48,516 nt of DNA from Acidimicrobiales bacterium AG-414-N20 (GTDB lineage: Bacteria; Actinomycetota; Acidimicrobiia; Acidimicrobiales; MedAcidi-G1). Below, in pieces: positions 6,788 to 16,708 of the stretch. A program made the position numbers and the translations under genes. Below the pieces are notes generated by a model. It was not told where the DNA came from and did not search any database. It saw nothing but the letters and a program-made list of their open reading frames with translations. Positions within the stretch are counted from its first letter, which is position 1. Every line of letters starts with the position of its first letter. The stretch is from contig QCLO01000009.1 of the NCBI GenBank assembly GCA_003214465.1, positions 1 through 48,516 on the forward strand. Direction: 5' to 3'.

Positions 6788-8782
6788 TTAATCTTCCTCT
6801 GGAGATTCAGCTGCTCTAGTTCTAATCTCTTCAACAACCCCTGAATCAGCCAAAGTAGTCGTATCACCCAAATCTCTCCCTTCAGCAACATCTCGTAAAA
6901 GTCGTCTCATTATTTTTCCGCTTCTTGTTTTAGGTAGATCAGGAACTAAAACAACTGTTTTGGGCCTAGCAATTGGACCTAACTTGGTTGCGACATGAGA
7001 ACGTATCTCTTCTCCAAGTATGTCTGAAGGTTCAAAAGTACCTCTCAAAATCACGAATCCAACAATTGCCTGCCCAGTAGTGGAATCTGCAACTCCAACT
7101 ACTGCCGCTTCAGCTACTGAAGGGTGATCCACTAAAGCTGATTCAACTTCTGCTGTTGAGATGCGATGACCTGAAACGTTCATAACATCATCGACTCTTC
7201 CCAGCAGCCACAAATAACCATCTTTATCTAATTTCGCTCCATCACCGGCAAAATACTTTCCTTCAAAACGTGACCAGTAAGTGTCTTGATATCTCTCAGG
7301 GTCACCCCAAATACCTCTCAACATTCCGGGCCAAGGTCGTGTAATAGTCAGATACCCTCCTCCTTGTTTAATTTTCATTCCATCATCATCGACTACTTCG
7401 GCAAATACTCCGGGTATTGGCTGACAAGCAGATCCTGGCTTAGTTGTAGTCAAACCTGGAAGTGGTGTAATCATGTGACCTCCGGTTTCCGTTTGCCACC
7501 ACGTATCAACAATCGGACATTTTTCTCCTCCAATATTTTCGTGATACCACATCCATGCTTCTGGGTTTATCGGCTCCCCTACTGTTCCTAAAACACGCAA
7601 AGAGGACAAATCATGCGAAGCAGGTTCTTGTGCACCCCACTTCATAAAAGTCCTTATAGCTGTCGGAGCGGTATATAACTGGGTAACTCCATAGCGTTCA
7701 ATAATGTCCCATAATCGATCTTTAGGCCATTCTGATGAATCGTCTGAACGAAAATCGGAACGAGGAGTATCCGGTGTGCCTTCGTATATCACTGATGTGC
7801 AACCATTGGCTAAAGGGCCGTAAACGATATAACTATGTCCGGTAACCCATCCGATGTCTGCTGCACACCAATAAATATCCTCCTCGCGATTTAAATCGAA
7901 GGTATATCGATGCGTGTACATGACTTGAGTTAAATATCCTGCAGTTGTATGCATAATGCCTTTGGGTTTTGCAGTTGTACCCGATGTGTAAAGCAAATAA
8001 AGAAGATCTTCACTGTCTAATGATTCGGCAGGGCAATCAGGGGCTACTTTTTCAACGAGTTCATGCCACCAGTGGTCACGCCCTTCAATCATTTGTATTT
8101 CTGTATCACACCTGTTAACAACTACTACGTGCTCGACGGTTTGAGCACCATTTTCTAATGCCGCATCAACATTTGTTTTTAGAGCAGATGGAACCCCACG
8201 TCTATAACCTGCATCTGCTGTAATTATCAGTCTCGCTTCAGCGTCTTCACATCTATCGATTATTGCATCAGGTGAAAAACCTCCGAATATAACACTATGA
8301 ACCAATCCGATTCTGGCGCAAGCAAGCATAGCCACAGGAAGTTCAGGAATCATTGGCATATATATAGCCACTCGATCGCCCTTATTTAAACCAAGTCCTT
8401 TAAGGACATTTGCGAATTTAGAAACTTCTATAAGAAGATCTTGGTATGTAATTTTTCGAGTGTCGCCAGGCTCTCCTTCCCAATAATAAGCAACACGTTC
8501 TCCGTGACCAGCTTCTACGTGACGGTCTAAACAGTTGTAGGAAATATTAAGTTGACCGCCTATAAACCATTTTGCGAAAGGTAGTTCCCATTCAAGCGTT
8601 GTATGAAAATCCTTGTCCCAACTAATCAACTCCCTCGCCTGTCTGGCCCAAAATGCTTCATAATCAAAAACTGCTTCTTCATGGTGAGAAGAATCATTAA
8701 GTAATGCTTTTTTTACAAAATCTGAATCAGGTGGGAATGTTCGATCCTCAACGTAAAACTCTTCGATTGTTGATTCGCTCAT
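6788..8782 (-). CDS. acs: Acetyl-CoA synthetase (AMP-forming)
   Basis: Converts acetate, ATP and CoA to acetyl-CoA through acetyl-AMP. At 664 residues it has the usual length. Visible motifs: the phosphate-binding loop [13 protein letters not shown], the acetate/adenylate pocket [13 protein letters not shown], the hinge [16 protein letters not shown] and the C-terminal catalytic Lys in [12 protein letters not shown], which is the lysine acetylated in homologues. GGGAGAGATA precedes the ATG. It lies 90 nt downstream of the methyltransferase gene, across a stretch with alternative inverted repeats, so its expression may be partly separate from the nuo run. Confidence 0.97.
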   Translation of the reverse strand: MSESTIEEFYVEDRTFPPDSDFVKKALLNDSSHHEEAVFDYEAFWARQARELISWDKDFHTTLEWELPFAKWFIGGQLNISYNCLDRHVEAGHGERVAYYWEGEPGDTRKITYQDLLIEVSKFANVLKGLGLNKGDRVAIYMPMIPELPVAMLACARIGLVHSVIFGGFSPDAIIDRCEDAEARLIITADAGYRRGVPSALKTNVDAALENGAQTVEHVVVVNRCDTEIQMIEGRDHWWHELVEKVAPDCPAESLDSEDLLYLLYTSGTTAKPKGIMHTTAGYLTQVMYTHRYTFDLNREEDIYWCAADIGWVTGHSYIVYGPLANGCTSVIYEGTPDTPRSDFRSDDSSEWPKDRLWDIIERYGVTQLYTAPTAIRTFMKWGAQEPASHDLSSLRVLGTVGEPINPEAWMWYHENIGGEKCPIVDTWWQTETGGHMITPLPGLTTTKPGSACQPIPGVFAEVVDDDGMKIKQGGGYLTITRPWPGMLRGIWGDPERYQDTYWSRFEGKYFAGDGAKLDKDGYLWLLGRVDDVMNVSGHRISTAEVESALVDHPSVAEAAVVGVADSTTGQAIVGFVILRGTFEPSDILGEEIRSHVATKLGPIARPKTVVLVPDLPKTRSGKIMRRLLRDVAEGRDLGDTTTLADSGVVEEIRTRAAESPEED

Positions 8783-8794
8783 TATCTCTCCCTT

Positions 8795-8882
8795 GGTTGA
8801 TTAGGTAATTTTAGTCAAAGTCTGGGGGTTACTTACCTAGTGGGGTTAAAGGGTTTTACAGTTTCTGGTTGTCTAATCAACC
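8795..8882 (-). promoter_or_regulatory. Nested inverted repeats upstream of acs
   Basis: A 10-bp exact inverted repeat, GGTTGATTAG (8795-8804) and CTAATCAACC (8873-8882), brackets the gap between the methyltransferase and acs. A second pair, TAGGTAA (8802-8808) and TTACCTA (8833-8839), shares three bases with the first, so the two stems exclude each other in one RNA. The outer right arm includes the methyltransferase stop codon. No U-tract follows. It may be a regulatory leader for acs or chance. Confidence 0.3.
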
Positions 8883-9898
8883 AGCGGCAAATTCCACTCT
8901 AGAACAAAAAACCCCCCTAAACCTTTAGGATCAAGAAGAGCTTCTGCTTCAATTATCCTGCTCCGTGCTTTAACGGCTTTTAAATCACCAACCGAAGAAA
9001 ATTCTTTCCATATTTTGCGTCCCTCCTCCACCAAATTATCTATCCCTTGGTTTTTGAGAAAGTCTCTCTGCGTGGATAAGGACGCACCTTCTGGCATTTG
9101 ATCAATAGCCACTTCGACTGTGAGATCTTGATTCCCAATATCATCAAGAGGATTATTGCCCCTTGCATGATTTTTAAAAGTTCGAAGCCACGAATCTTGA
9201 TGTCTTTGGCTCATTTCCTGAGTTGTAGACCCATAATCAATTACCAGTAGTGATCCCAAAACTATTCTGTCTAATACATTTTGAACCCAGTTATGAGCTT
9301 CAGTTTGAATTGGTATTCGTGCCCCTTTAAAAGCCGGAATTCCAACTGATTCTTTACTCTCACACATTAAAGTCTCAACAAGTTGATCATTCATAAGACC
9401 TATATGTACTTCTTTCCAACATTCACCATCTCCTTCTAAAAGATCAAATGGCAAATTATCTAAAAGCTCATTTGCAATGACTACACCCACTAAGGGAGCA
9501 TCAGGCATATCAGCAGCCGAAATAAGTTTTTCCGAAACTGGTTGCTCTCCTCTTAATTTCTGAGAACGTTCGACCATGGTGTAAGTACCATTTTCAAGGC
9601 AAGAGGGTTGAGCATCAATTACTGCTCTAGCAAGAGTCCCTCTGCCCGCCCCGACCTCAACTACCTGAAAGTTTTCAGGTTTATTTAGTTTCAACCATGT
9701 CTTATCCAACCAGTTTGCGATAAGAGAACCAAAAAAAGGCCCGACTTCAGGACTTGTTAAAAAGTCCCCTCGCCGCCCCGCGCTTCCTCTTTTGCTATAA
9801 AAACCGTCATCCAAATCATAAAGACATGATTCAACAAAATCAGAAAAAGAAAGAGGTCCAGATCTTTTGATTCGATTTTTTAAATCAACAGCTAACAT
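8873..9898 (-). CDS. SAM-dependent methyltransferase, MidA/NDUFAF7 family
   Basis: Belongs to the family (Pfam Methyltransf_28, COG1565) whose mitochondrial member NDUFAF7/MidA dimethylates a conserved arginine of the complex I 49-kDa subunit and is needed for complex I assembly. The 341 residues begin with a short lead, then GDFLTSPEVGPFFGSLIANWL-like family sequence, the SAM-binding glycine loop VEVGAGRGTLARAV, and VIANELLDNLPFDL. It follows nuoN of the 11-subunit complex by 17 nt, so it is the last gene of that operon. The location strongly supports a role in complex I assembly. That it methylates NuoD is inference. Confidence 0.85.
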   Translation of the reverse strand: MLAVDLKNRIKRSGPLSFSDFVESCLYDLDDGFYSKRGSAGRRGDFLTSPEVGPFFGSLIANWLDKTWLKLNKPENFQVVEVGAGRGTLARAVIDAQPSCLENGTYTMVERSQKLRGEQPVSEKLISAADMPDAPLVGVVIANELLDNLPFDLLEGDGECWKEVHIGLMNDQLVETLMCESKESVGIPAFKGARIPIQTEAHNWVQNVLDRIVLGSLLVIDYGSTTQEMSQRHQDSWLRTFKNHARGNNPLDDIGNQDLTVEVAIDQMPEGASLSTQRDFLKNQGIDNLVEEGRKIWKEFSSVGDLKAVKARSRIIEAEALLDPKGLGGFFVLEWNLPLVD

Positions 9899-9915
9899 GC
9901 CACTCGTTTGTTGTC

Positions 9916-11424
9916 TTAAACACCAAATGCCAACAGGCTAACTTCAGTAAAACGAGCTACTAATTGAGGAAAAATTCCGAATAATAAGGTAACCAATACG
10001 CAAATAGCCAAAGCAGATACAAGTGAGGGTGTTACTTCAATGTTGTTTAAATCCTTTTCTGAAGGGTCATCGGCCCACATCTTACGAGCAATGGTCGCAT
10101 AGTAAAAAAGAGCTATAACAGAATTAATGGCTGCGACGACAGCTAACAAATAACCCCAAGTTTCTCCAGAAGTTGCTAAAACTCTAAACACTTCGAATTT
10201 GGCGAACCATCCTCCCAGAGGAGGTATACCTGCAAGGGAAAATAAAAAAATTGTCATAGCAACTGTCAGGCCGGGAGCAAAATGAAAAGCTCCCGAAAAT
10301 GAATCAATTTCTGCACTACCAGTGCGTCTAGCCAAAGTGATAATTACTGCAAATGCACCAAGGTTCATGGCTGCATAAATAGCTAAGTAAGTAACAATGG
10401 CAGAAAGAGCCTGGTTACCAGTGCTTAAACTATGCCCCGCTACAGCTAAAGGAGCAATCATAAACCCTGTCTGAGCAACACCAGAGTAAGCCATAAGACG
10501 AACTATGTTTGTTTGTCGTAATGCAACCAAATTACCTACAGTCATAGAGAGTGCTGCGAGTATCCAGATAAGCGGTTCCCATATATTTGAAAGTTCATAA
10601 AAACCAACAAAAATTAAAGCCAATAAAGCAACAAAACCTGCAGCTTTAGAGGCAACCGAAAGAAAAGCTGTTACGGGTGTCGGAGCCCCTTCGTAGACAT
10701 CAGGTGCCCAAGTGTGAAATGGAACAGCGGAAACTTTAAATGCAAAGCCAGCTACTACAAAAACAATTCCTAATGTCATTACAGAACTAGAACCATTTCC
10801 AGCATCAATAGAATCAGCAATCTCACTTAACACTGTCGTTCCACTAACTCCAAACAAAAGCGACATCCCGTAAAGCATTACTGCCGATGCAAAAACACCC
10901 ATAAGATAATACTTCAGACCAGCTTCATTAGATTTAGGATCACGCTTCCTCCACGCAACCATTAAATACGCAGGAATCGAAAGTAGTTCTAAAGCTACAA
11001 AAACAGATATCAAGTCTCTAGACGAAGCCATCATTATCATTCCCATCAAGGAAGCCAAAAGAAGGCCATAGTATTCACTCTCCCAATAATCTCCATCAAC
11101 TATGTAGTTAGTTGATAAAAGAATCACTACATATCCTGCTAAAAGAAAAATAGCTTTTAGCACTAATGAAAAATTGTCAACCACATAAGCGCCATCGAAA
11201 AGCACCCTCTCGGTTCCATCAATACCAAGAGTTAATAGAGGTATTGCTGTGGCAAGAATTCCTAAACCAGATAAAGCAGCCATATAAGGGCGTGCCTTTT
11301 CCAAAAATAAAATGTCTAAAAGTGTTATAAGAACGCCGACAGAGAGTAGGACTATTTCAGGAGCTACAGCGTGCCAGTCAATTGCAGGACGTTCAAACGC
11401 TACGATCAAAAGATTGGTCGACAC
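9916..11424 (-). CDS. nuoN: NuoN of the 11-subunit complex I
   Basis: Antiporter-like proton-pumping subunit of the membrane arm, 502 residues, about 14 membrane helices. Family sequence includes KVSAVPFHTWAPDVYEGAPTPVTAF and LAGIPPLGGWFAKF. It starts at GTG (11422-11424), with AAGGGTTAGAA upstream as binding site; the nuoM stop is 2 nt before. It ends the structural genes of the EFG-less cluster. A second nuoN is found at 20589-22079. Confidence 0.95.
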   Translation of the reverse strand: MSTNLLIVAFERPAIDWHAVAPEIVLLSVGVLITLLDILFLEKARPYMAALSGLGILATAIPLLTLGIDGTERVLFDGAYVVDNFSLVLKAIFLLAGYVVILLSTNYIVDGDYWESEYYGLLLASLMGMIMMASSRDLISVFVALELLSIPAYLMVAWRKRDPKSNEAGLKYYLMGVFASAVMLYGMSLLFGVSGTTVLSEIADSIDAGNGSSSVMTLGIVFVVAGFAFKVSAVPFHTWAPDVYEGAPTPVTAFLSVASKAAGFVALLALIFVGFYELSNIWEPLIWILAALSMTVGNLVALRQTNIVRLMAYSGVAQTGFMIAPLAVAGHSLSTGNQALSAIVTYLAIYAAMNLGAFAVIITLARRTGSAEIDSFSGAFHFAPGLTVAMTIFLFSLAGIPPLGGWFAKFEVFRVLATSGETWGYLLAVVAAINSVIALFYYATIARKMWADDPSEKDLNNIEVTPSLVSALAICVLVTLLFGIFPQLVARFTEVSLLAFGV

Positions 11425-11426
11425 TT

Positions 11427-13064
11427 CTAACCCTTCGATGCCGTGTGATGATCAGAGTCATGATTGCCTAAACCATAAACTTCAGAACAATGAACTGACT
11501 CGATTTCTTCATGAGTTAATTCATCTACATCAATGGTCAGACAAGGTGTCAAAGATGCATCTACTGCTGCATCTGTAGCTCTGAAAACAAGATTTGGGTA
11601 AATACCTATCGCCAATATCAAAGCAAGAAGAGGAGCCCATGCAACCCATTCTGTTTTTGTGGCATCATGGATATTGGGGTCTTCCGCAAATTCTTCTTTT
11701 GGAGTGCCAAATGCTGATCTCTGAAGTAACCATAATAAATAACCGGCAGCAAGAACTGTTCCTAATGCTGCTATCACCATAAATGTTCTAAAGATTTCTA
11801 CTGGCAAACCGTTAGCAGGATTATATGCAGAAAGTATTGCCGGAAATTCTCCCCAGAACCCTGCGAGTCCCGGCAATCCTAAAGATGCCATCGCACAAAA
11901 TCCTAAAACCCAACCCATTTTGGGTGCTTGTACGAGCAGGCCACCTAGTCTCTTAATTTCTAAAGTGTGATAACGCTCTTTCATCGATCCTGCTAAAAAG
12001 AAAAGCATCCCTGTTATAAGGCCATGGGCAACCATGCCCATAATGGCGGCATTAATTCCGAAATCCGTAAGAGTCGAAATTCCAAGCATTACGAATCCCA
12101 TATGAGCGACTGAAGAGAAGGCAATTAATCGTTTCATATCTGTTTGCGCCAAACAACAGAATGCTCCGTAAATTATTCCTATTACAGCCAATAGTCCTAT
12201 CCATGGGGCCCATTCAACTGCTGCATCGGGAAGTAGAGGAATTGCTATTCTCACAAATCCATAAGTTCCAAGTTTCAGCAATACAGCAGCAAGTATTACA
12301 GATCCAACAGTCGGTGCCTCCGTGTGAGCATCAGGCAACCAAGTATGGAATGGGAACATGGGAACTTTAATTCCAAAACCAAGAAACATTCCACCAAATA
12401 TCCAAAGCTGTGCCGTTCGAGAAACAGCATTAGCAACAACGTTGTCAGCAATTTCACTGAAAACAAATGACTCTGCTCCTGTCAAGAAAAAGAGAGAGAG
12501 GAAACTGACAAGCATCAGTGCTGATCCAAAAAGGGTGTACAAAAAGAATTTTAAGGAAGCATATTTTCTGTTTGGCCCTCCCCAAACAGCGATCATAAAG
12601 AACATTGGTAGTAAAACGACCTCGAAGAAAACAAAGAAAAGAACCATGTCCTGCGCGACGAAAGTGCCTATCATGCCTGTCTCCAAAACAAGAATCAGTA
12701 TTAAAAATGTTTTCGGATTTTTGGGATCAGGAAAATGGTTCCAACTGTAAACAATACAAAGTGGGACTATGAGAACTGTGAGCAACAACAAAGGTAAAGA
12801 AATTCCATCAAGTCCTACAACATAACGACTATGAATCGCATCTATCCAACTTTTGTCTACAACATATTGAAGCTTTTCTGTGGCATCAAGATCAAACCAT
12901 ATGAGGAGCATTAACCCCACAAAGGCAACCCAAAGAGAAGTTATAAGAGCAATGATTTTATGCTCGTATTCTTTTTCTTTTGGAATTAGAAACATAACTA
13001 ACGCACCTACAAGGGGTGAGAAAGTGGCCACGGTAAGGCCCCAACTATCAAGCAAGTTATCCAT
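11427..13064 (-). CDS. nuoM: NuoM of the 11-subunit complex I
   Basis: Antiporter-like membrane subunit of 545 residues with about 14 helices. Hallmarks: VPMFPFHTWLPDAHTEAPT, DMKRLIAFSSVAHMGFVMLG and LPGLAGFWGEF. The C-terminal 50 residues are a hydrophilic tail rich in Asp, Glu and His, absent from short NuoM proteins. GTAGGAGATATTAAAC precedes the ATG. It lies 12 nt after nuoL and 2 nt before nuoN. Confidence 0.96.
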   Translation of the reverse strand: MDNLLDSWGLTVATFSPLVGALVMFLIPKEKEYEHKIIALITSLWVAFVGLMLLIWFDLDATEKLQYVVDKSWIDAIHSRYVVGLDGISLPLLLLTVLIVPLCIVYSWNHFPDPKNPKTFLILILVLETGMIGTFVAQDMVLFFVFFEVVLLPMFFMIAVWGGPNRKYASLKFFLYTLFGSALMLVSFLSLFFLTGAESFVFSEIADNVVANAVSRTAQLWIFGGMFLGFGIKVPMFPFHTWLPDAHTEAPTVGSVILAAVLLKLGTYGFVRIAIPLLPDAAVEWAPWIGLLAVIGIIYGAFCCLAQTDMKRLIAFSSVAHMGFVMLGISTLTDFGINAAIMGMVAHGLITGMLFFLAGSMKERYHTLEIKRLGGLLVQAPKMGWVLGFCAMASLGLPGLAGFWGEFPAILSAYNPANGLPVEIFRTFMVIAALGTVLAAGYLLWLLQRSAFGTPKEEFAEDPNIHDATKTEWVAWAPLLALILAIGIYPNLVFRATDAAVDASLTPCLTIDVDELTHEEIESVHCSEVYGLGNHDSDHHTASKG

Positions 13065-13076
13065 GTTTAATATCTC

Positions 13077-15341
13077 CTACACAATGACTATTAGTAAACC
13101 GGCTAGAATCGTCGCAGCAGCAAACAAAATGGCTGCATAGCTCTGAACTTTTCCGGATTGAATTTTGCGAAGTTCTTCACCGCTATCCGATGAAATACGA
13201 CCAGAAGCATTGACAAAACCATCAACAAGGTTTTGATCTATTTTTTCATAATTAAGTTGACCAATTTTTACTGCAGTTCGACCAAAAGTGTCGACAGTGC
13301 GATCTAAGATTTCTTGGTTAGACCGATAGGCCAACTCTGCTATCGGTTCTTTAACGGCTCTGGTAATAATTCCGGTGTATAAATGATCTAAGTAGTATTT
13401 GTTAACTAGAAGTGTGTGACCCATTCTCGCTAAGGTCAACCGTGTGGTAAGCCCATCTGGTAACTCTGTCAGACTTTTACCACTCTCTTTTGAGGCTTTT
13501 TCTACTTTTACGAAATAGTAATTCCATGCAAGTGAAATCCCAGCTATTACAACAATTGTCGAAACTATTGCTAGCGACCAGCTCGGGGTAGCATGTGCAA
13601 TTTCCGGGAAATACCCAGCTACAGGTTCCACATAATGGCCGAATCTTTCCTGCAGTGATTTGGGAACAAGTTGAAATCCCTTAGGCAAATTCAGGAATCC
13701 AGCAAAAATTGCTAATACCGCCAAAATCCAAAGCGGAATAGTAATTCTTGGGCCAGATTCATGTGGATGGCCATGGCCCCTAAATTCGCCAAAAAACGTT
13801 AAATAAACGCATCTTGTCATATAAGCAGCTGTCAGAGCAGCTGTAATCATTCCCATTATCAACATGAACGTATAGGAGCCATTGCCATTTGTGCCTCCTA
13901 AAATTCCCCAACCCCCCGTTCCGGCGAGTATTTCGTCTTTAGACCAAAATCCAGCGAAAGGTGGAAGACCCGCTAGAGCAATAGAACCGATTATGAAAGT
14001 TCGAAAGGTTTGCGGCATTACTTTCCTTAGCCCACCCATATCTGATTTCATATCAAAACTATGAACTGAATGTGCAACAGATCCGGAACCTAAAAATAGG
14101 CAAGCCTTAAAGAAAGCATGGGTGAAAAGGTGGAACATTGCTGCAGTCCAAGCTCCTACACCTAATGCCATGACCATGTAGCCAAGTTGTGAAATTGTTG
14201 AATATGCAAGAACTTTTTTGATGTCTCTTTGAACAAAAGCTAAACATGCTCCCACAAGTGTTGTAAACCCTCCGATAAGAGCCATTAAATTTATCGAACT
14301 TCCTCCTATGGAAAATCCTTCAAAGAAAACACCATAAAGACGAGCGATCATAAAGACTCCAGCTACAACCATGGTCGCTGCATGAATAAGTGCTGATACA
14401 GGTGTAGGTCCTGCCATCGCATCAGGTAGCCAGGTATGCAAGAAAAACTGTCCAGATTTCGACATAACTGCAGCCATAAGACAGCAAGCAGCTATTAATA
14501 AAGTGCTGTGTGAAAGCAGACCTGATGAAGCCAACGCGTTAGTCGTAACTATAGAAAAAGACCCGAAGGAGTCTGGAATCATTTCCCCCGAAGCAAAGAA
14601 TAGGATTGTTACCCCGATTAATAAGCCCATATCCCCAACGCGGTTAGTTAAAAACGCTTTTAATGCAGCGTTTGAATTGTCTTTTTCTTCCCACCAGTGA
14701 CCGATCAATGCAAAAGAGCATAAGCCTACAAGTTCCCATGAGACCAGAAGCTGCAGTGTGTTTTCAGAAATTACAAGTAGAAGCATCGAAGAACTGAAAA
14801 GGGAAAGAAAGGCAAAAAAGTGTGTGAACCTTCGATCACCAGCCACATAATCTGTCGAATAAATATGAACTAATAAAGAAACCAAAGTAACTACAAATAA
14901 CATCATCACTGCGGGACCATCGACAAGAGTTCCGACAGAAAATTCAACGCCTCCTGTTATAAACCAAGTTGCTGTATTGACCACAGCTAGAGATGGCTCA
15001 CCATGCTCACCATGCTCACCATGCTCACCATGCTCACCATGCTCACCATGCTCACTGCTTATAAGAGTCTGACTTATTTCTTCACCGTGAAAATTATCGC
15101 GATGGTCCATCCAAGCGAACCCGGTACATATTGATAGAAGAAATACAATCAACAAAGCAGCTATCCCAAGCTCCGAACCTCCACGAGGTAAACGTTTCCC
15201 AAAAAAAAGTATTCCAACAAATGACAGAGCCGGTATAAGCGGTATAAGCCATGCATTCTGTAAAAACCAATTTCCTTCTTTAGTTATTCCTAACGGAATT
15301 GAAGTTACAGACGAGGTCGTAGCTGCTAATAAGTCAATCAT
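13077..15341 (-). CDS. nuoL: NuoL of the 11-subunit complex I, with Gly-Glu-His repeat
   Basis: The distal antiporter-like subunit with the long lateral helix, 754 residues (E. coli NuoL is 613). Hallmarks: FFLHTWLPDAMAGPTPVSALIHAATMV and KVLAYSTISQLGYMVMALG. Residues about 96-114, in the loop between the second and third predicted helices, are tandem Gly-Glu-His repeats. Another His-rich loop (RGHGHPHESG) lies around residue 530. I chose ATG at 15339-15341 because GAAGGG lies 8 nt upstream; a GTG one codon earlier is an alternative. It starts a few nt after the nuoK stop. Confidence 0.95.
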   Translation of the reverse strand: MIDLLAATTSSVTSIPLGITKEGNWFLQNAWLIPLIPALSFVGILFFGKRLPRGGSELGIAALLIVFLLSICTGFAWMDHRDNFHGEEISQTLISSEHGEHGEHGEHGEHGEHGEPSLAVVNTATWFITGGVEFSVGTLVDGPAVMMLFVVTLVSLLVHIYSTDYVAGDRRFTHFFAFLSLFSSSMLLLVISENTLQLLVSWELVGLCSFALIGHWWEEKDNSNAALKAFLTNRVGDMGLLIGVTILFFASGEMIPDSFGSFSIVTTNALASSGLLSHSTLLIAACCLMAAVMSKSGQFFLHTWLPDAMAGPTPVSALIHAATMVVAGVFMIARLYGVFFEGFSIGGSSINLMALIGGFTTLVGACLAFVQRDIKKVLAYSTISQLGYMVMALGVGAWTAAMFHLFTHAFFKACLFLGSGSVAHSVHSFDMKSDMGGLRKVMPQTFRTFIIGSIALAGLPPFAGFWSKDEILAGTGGWGILGGTNGNGSYTFMLIMGMITAALTAAYMTRCVYLTFFGEFRGHGHPHESGPRITIPLWILAVLAIFAGFLNLPKGFQLVPKSLQERFGHYVEPVAGYFPEIAHATPSWSLAIVSTIVVIAGISLAWNYYFVKVEKASKESGKSLTELPDGLTTRLTLARMGHTLLVNKYYLDHLYTGIITRAVKEPIAELAYRSNQEILDRTVDTFGRTAVKIGQLNYEKIDQNLVDGFVNASGRISSDSGEELRKIQSGKVQSYAAILFAAATILAGLLIVIV
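15001..15054 (-). repeat. Six perfect 9-bp tandem repeats inside nuoL (11-subunit set)
   Basis: The plus-strand unit CCATGCTCA occurs six times without a mismatch (15001-15054), with a partial GCTCA copy just before (14996-15000). On the coding strand it reads Gly-Glu-His per unit. The period is a multiple of three, so copy-number change keeps the frame. Confidence 0.97.
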
Positions 15342-15345
15342 CACA

Positions 15346-15645
15346 TTAGCCCTTCATCGAATCAATTCCGGCAAGGTCTATATTACGACGATTGCGATAA
15401 AGCAATAAAACCATAGCTAGCCCTACACCTACTTCAGCTGCTGCCACTGCAATTACAAAAAGTGCAAATACCTCTCCCGGAATAGCTTCTCTGAAAGCGG
15501 CAAAAGCAACAAGATTTATATTTACTGAGTTAAGAATCAGTTCTATTGACATTAAAACCATGACACCATTGCGTCTTGTCAATACTCCATAAACTCCAAT
15601 GGAAAAGAGCACTGCAGAAAGAATCAGAAACTGATTTAGTAGCAT
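15346..15645 (-). CDS. nuoK: NuoK of the 11-subunit complex I
   Basis: Small membrane subunit of 99 residues with three helices. Contains the family sequence RNGVMVLMSIELILNSVNINLVAF, where the conserved Glu in the second helix is part of the proton path, and AAAEVGVGLAMVLLLYR in the third. Its ATG overlaps the nuoJ stop by one base (TAATG). Typical length; no anomalies. Confidence 0.96.
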   Translation of the reverse strand: MLLNQFLILSAVLFSIGVYGVLTRRNGVMVLMSIELILNSVNINLVAFAAFREAIPGEVFALFVIAVAAAEVGVGLAMVLLLYRNRRNIDLAGIDSMKG

Positions 15646-16199
15646 TACTGATCCCTTCTCGCTATAACAACTGACCCAATTAAAGCTGCAAGCAACAAAA
15701 CTGAAATCGCTTCAAATGGAATAATAAACTGACCAAAAATAGAATCTCCTATATCAGCTGTAGTGCTCGGAGCCTGGCGATTTAATTCCGCATCTCGAAA
15801 ACTATCTATGAACGATCCTGAAGTAACTGCAACTATTAAGACTGCTACTAAAACAGCCATTCGATTTCGTTCCCTTAACTCTCCCTCTTCTGTCCCAAAT
15901 GAACCTTTTGTTAGCATTATTCCAAAAAGGAAAAGAACAATTATCGCACCTATATAAACAAGAATTTGAGTAACTGCAACAAATTCAGCCCCAAGGAGTA
16001 TGAACATTCCTGCTGCGCCTGCTAGAACAATCACCAGATAAAGAGCGGCATGAACAATGTTTTCCGTTGTAACCATTTTCAACGCTGCGAGGATCATTAC
16101 TAAAGCAATAAGTGCAAAAAAAACATTTTGAGCCACTAAAACCTCATCACTTGTTAGTGGATCCAACCCTTGAATCTGAGATAAAAAGAAACCAGTCAT
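15645..16199 (-). CDS. nuoJ: NuoJ of the 11-subunit complex I
   Basis: Membrane subunit of 184 residues with five predicted helices. VHAALYLVIVLAGAAGMFILLGAEFVAVTQ-type sequence followed by LVYIGAIIVLFLFGIMLT (the pi-bulge helix TM3) identifies it. It overlaps nuoI (TAATG) and nuoK by one base each, so the three are translationally coupled. Confidence 0.95.
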   Translation of the reverse strand: MTGFFLSQIQGLDPLTSDEVLVAQNVFFALIALVMILAALKMVTTENIVHAALYLVIVLAGAAGMFILLGAEFVAVTQILVYIGAIIVLFLFGIMLTKGSFGTEEGELRERNRMAVLVAVLIVAVTSGSFIDSFRDAELNRQAPSTTADIGDSIFGQFIIPFEAISVLLLAALIGSVVIARRDQ

Positions 16200-16708
16200 T
16201 AACGTGGAACCTTTAACTGTTTAGCCTCACTACCATCTTCATATTCTTCAAATTCGGGCACAGTTTCCATCCACTTTGATAGTTGATCTTTGTCATGAAG
16301 CAAGTCGGCCAATTTAGGTTCGGAAAATTCAAATTCTGGTGACCAAAAAAGAGCTTCAAAAGGACAAACTTCAACGCAAATACCACAATACATACAAAGC
16401 GCAAAGTCAATGTCGAAACGATCCAAAGCATTTTTCTGCCGAGGTTTACCACCAGGTCTTCTAGGTGGAGCTTTGTATTTATGTCCTTCAATGTAGATGC
16501 ACCAATCAGGGCATTCACGGGCACAAAGCATACATGCAGTGCAATTCTCTTCGTGTAGTGCAATCACTCCCCTAGCTCGAAGAGTCGGTGCCTCCTTTAC
16601 CCGAGGATATTGAACGGTGTGTGAACCTTTAGTTAAGGTTCTAACTAAAGTCTTAAAAGTAACGCCTAAACCTTTGATCAAACCCGGAACTTTTATCGAA
16701 ATACCCAT
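16199..16708 (-). CDS. nuoI: NuoI of the 11-subunit complex I
   Basis: Peripheral subunit with clusters N6a and N6b. Two 4Fe-4S motifs are visible: [12 protein letters not shown] and [13 protein letters not shown] chose the ATG at 16706-16708 (169 residues, [10 protein letters not shown]) because it overlaps the nuoH stop as TAATG and matches homologues; an upstream start would add 23 residues that only translate the end of nuoH in another frame. The sequence around [21 protein letters not shown] and ALFWSPEFE closely matches the NuoI of the EFG-less Nuo of Streptomyces as I remember it. Confidence 0.94.
   Translation of the reverse strand: MGISIKVPGLIKGLGVTFKTLVRTLTKGSHTVQYPRVKEAPTLRARGVIALHEENCTACMLCARECPDWCIYIEGHKYKAPPRRPGGKPRQKNALDRFDIDFALCMYCGICVEVCPFEALFWSPEFEFSEPKLADLLHDKDQLSKWMETVPEFEEYEDGSEAKQLKVPR

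Noticed and set aside
12358-12750. Plus-strand reading frame of 130 codons antisense to nuoM
   Set aside because: It is wholly opposite a conserved membrane gene with no recognisable domain; the 165-codon frame at 23211-23708 was rejected likewise.
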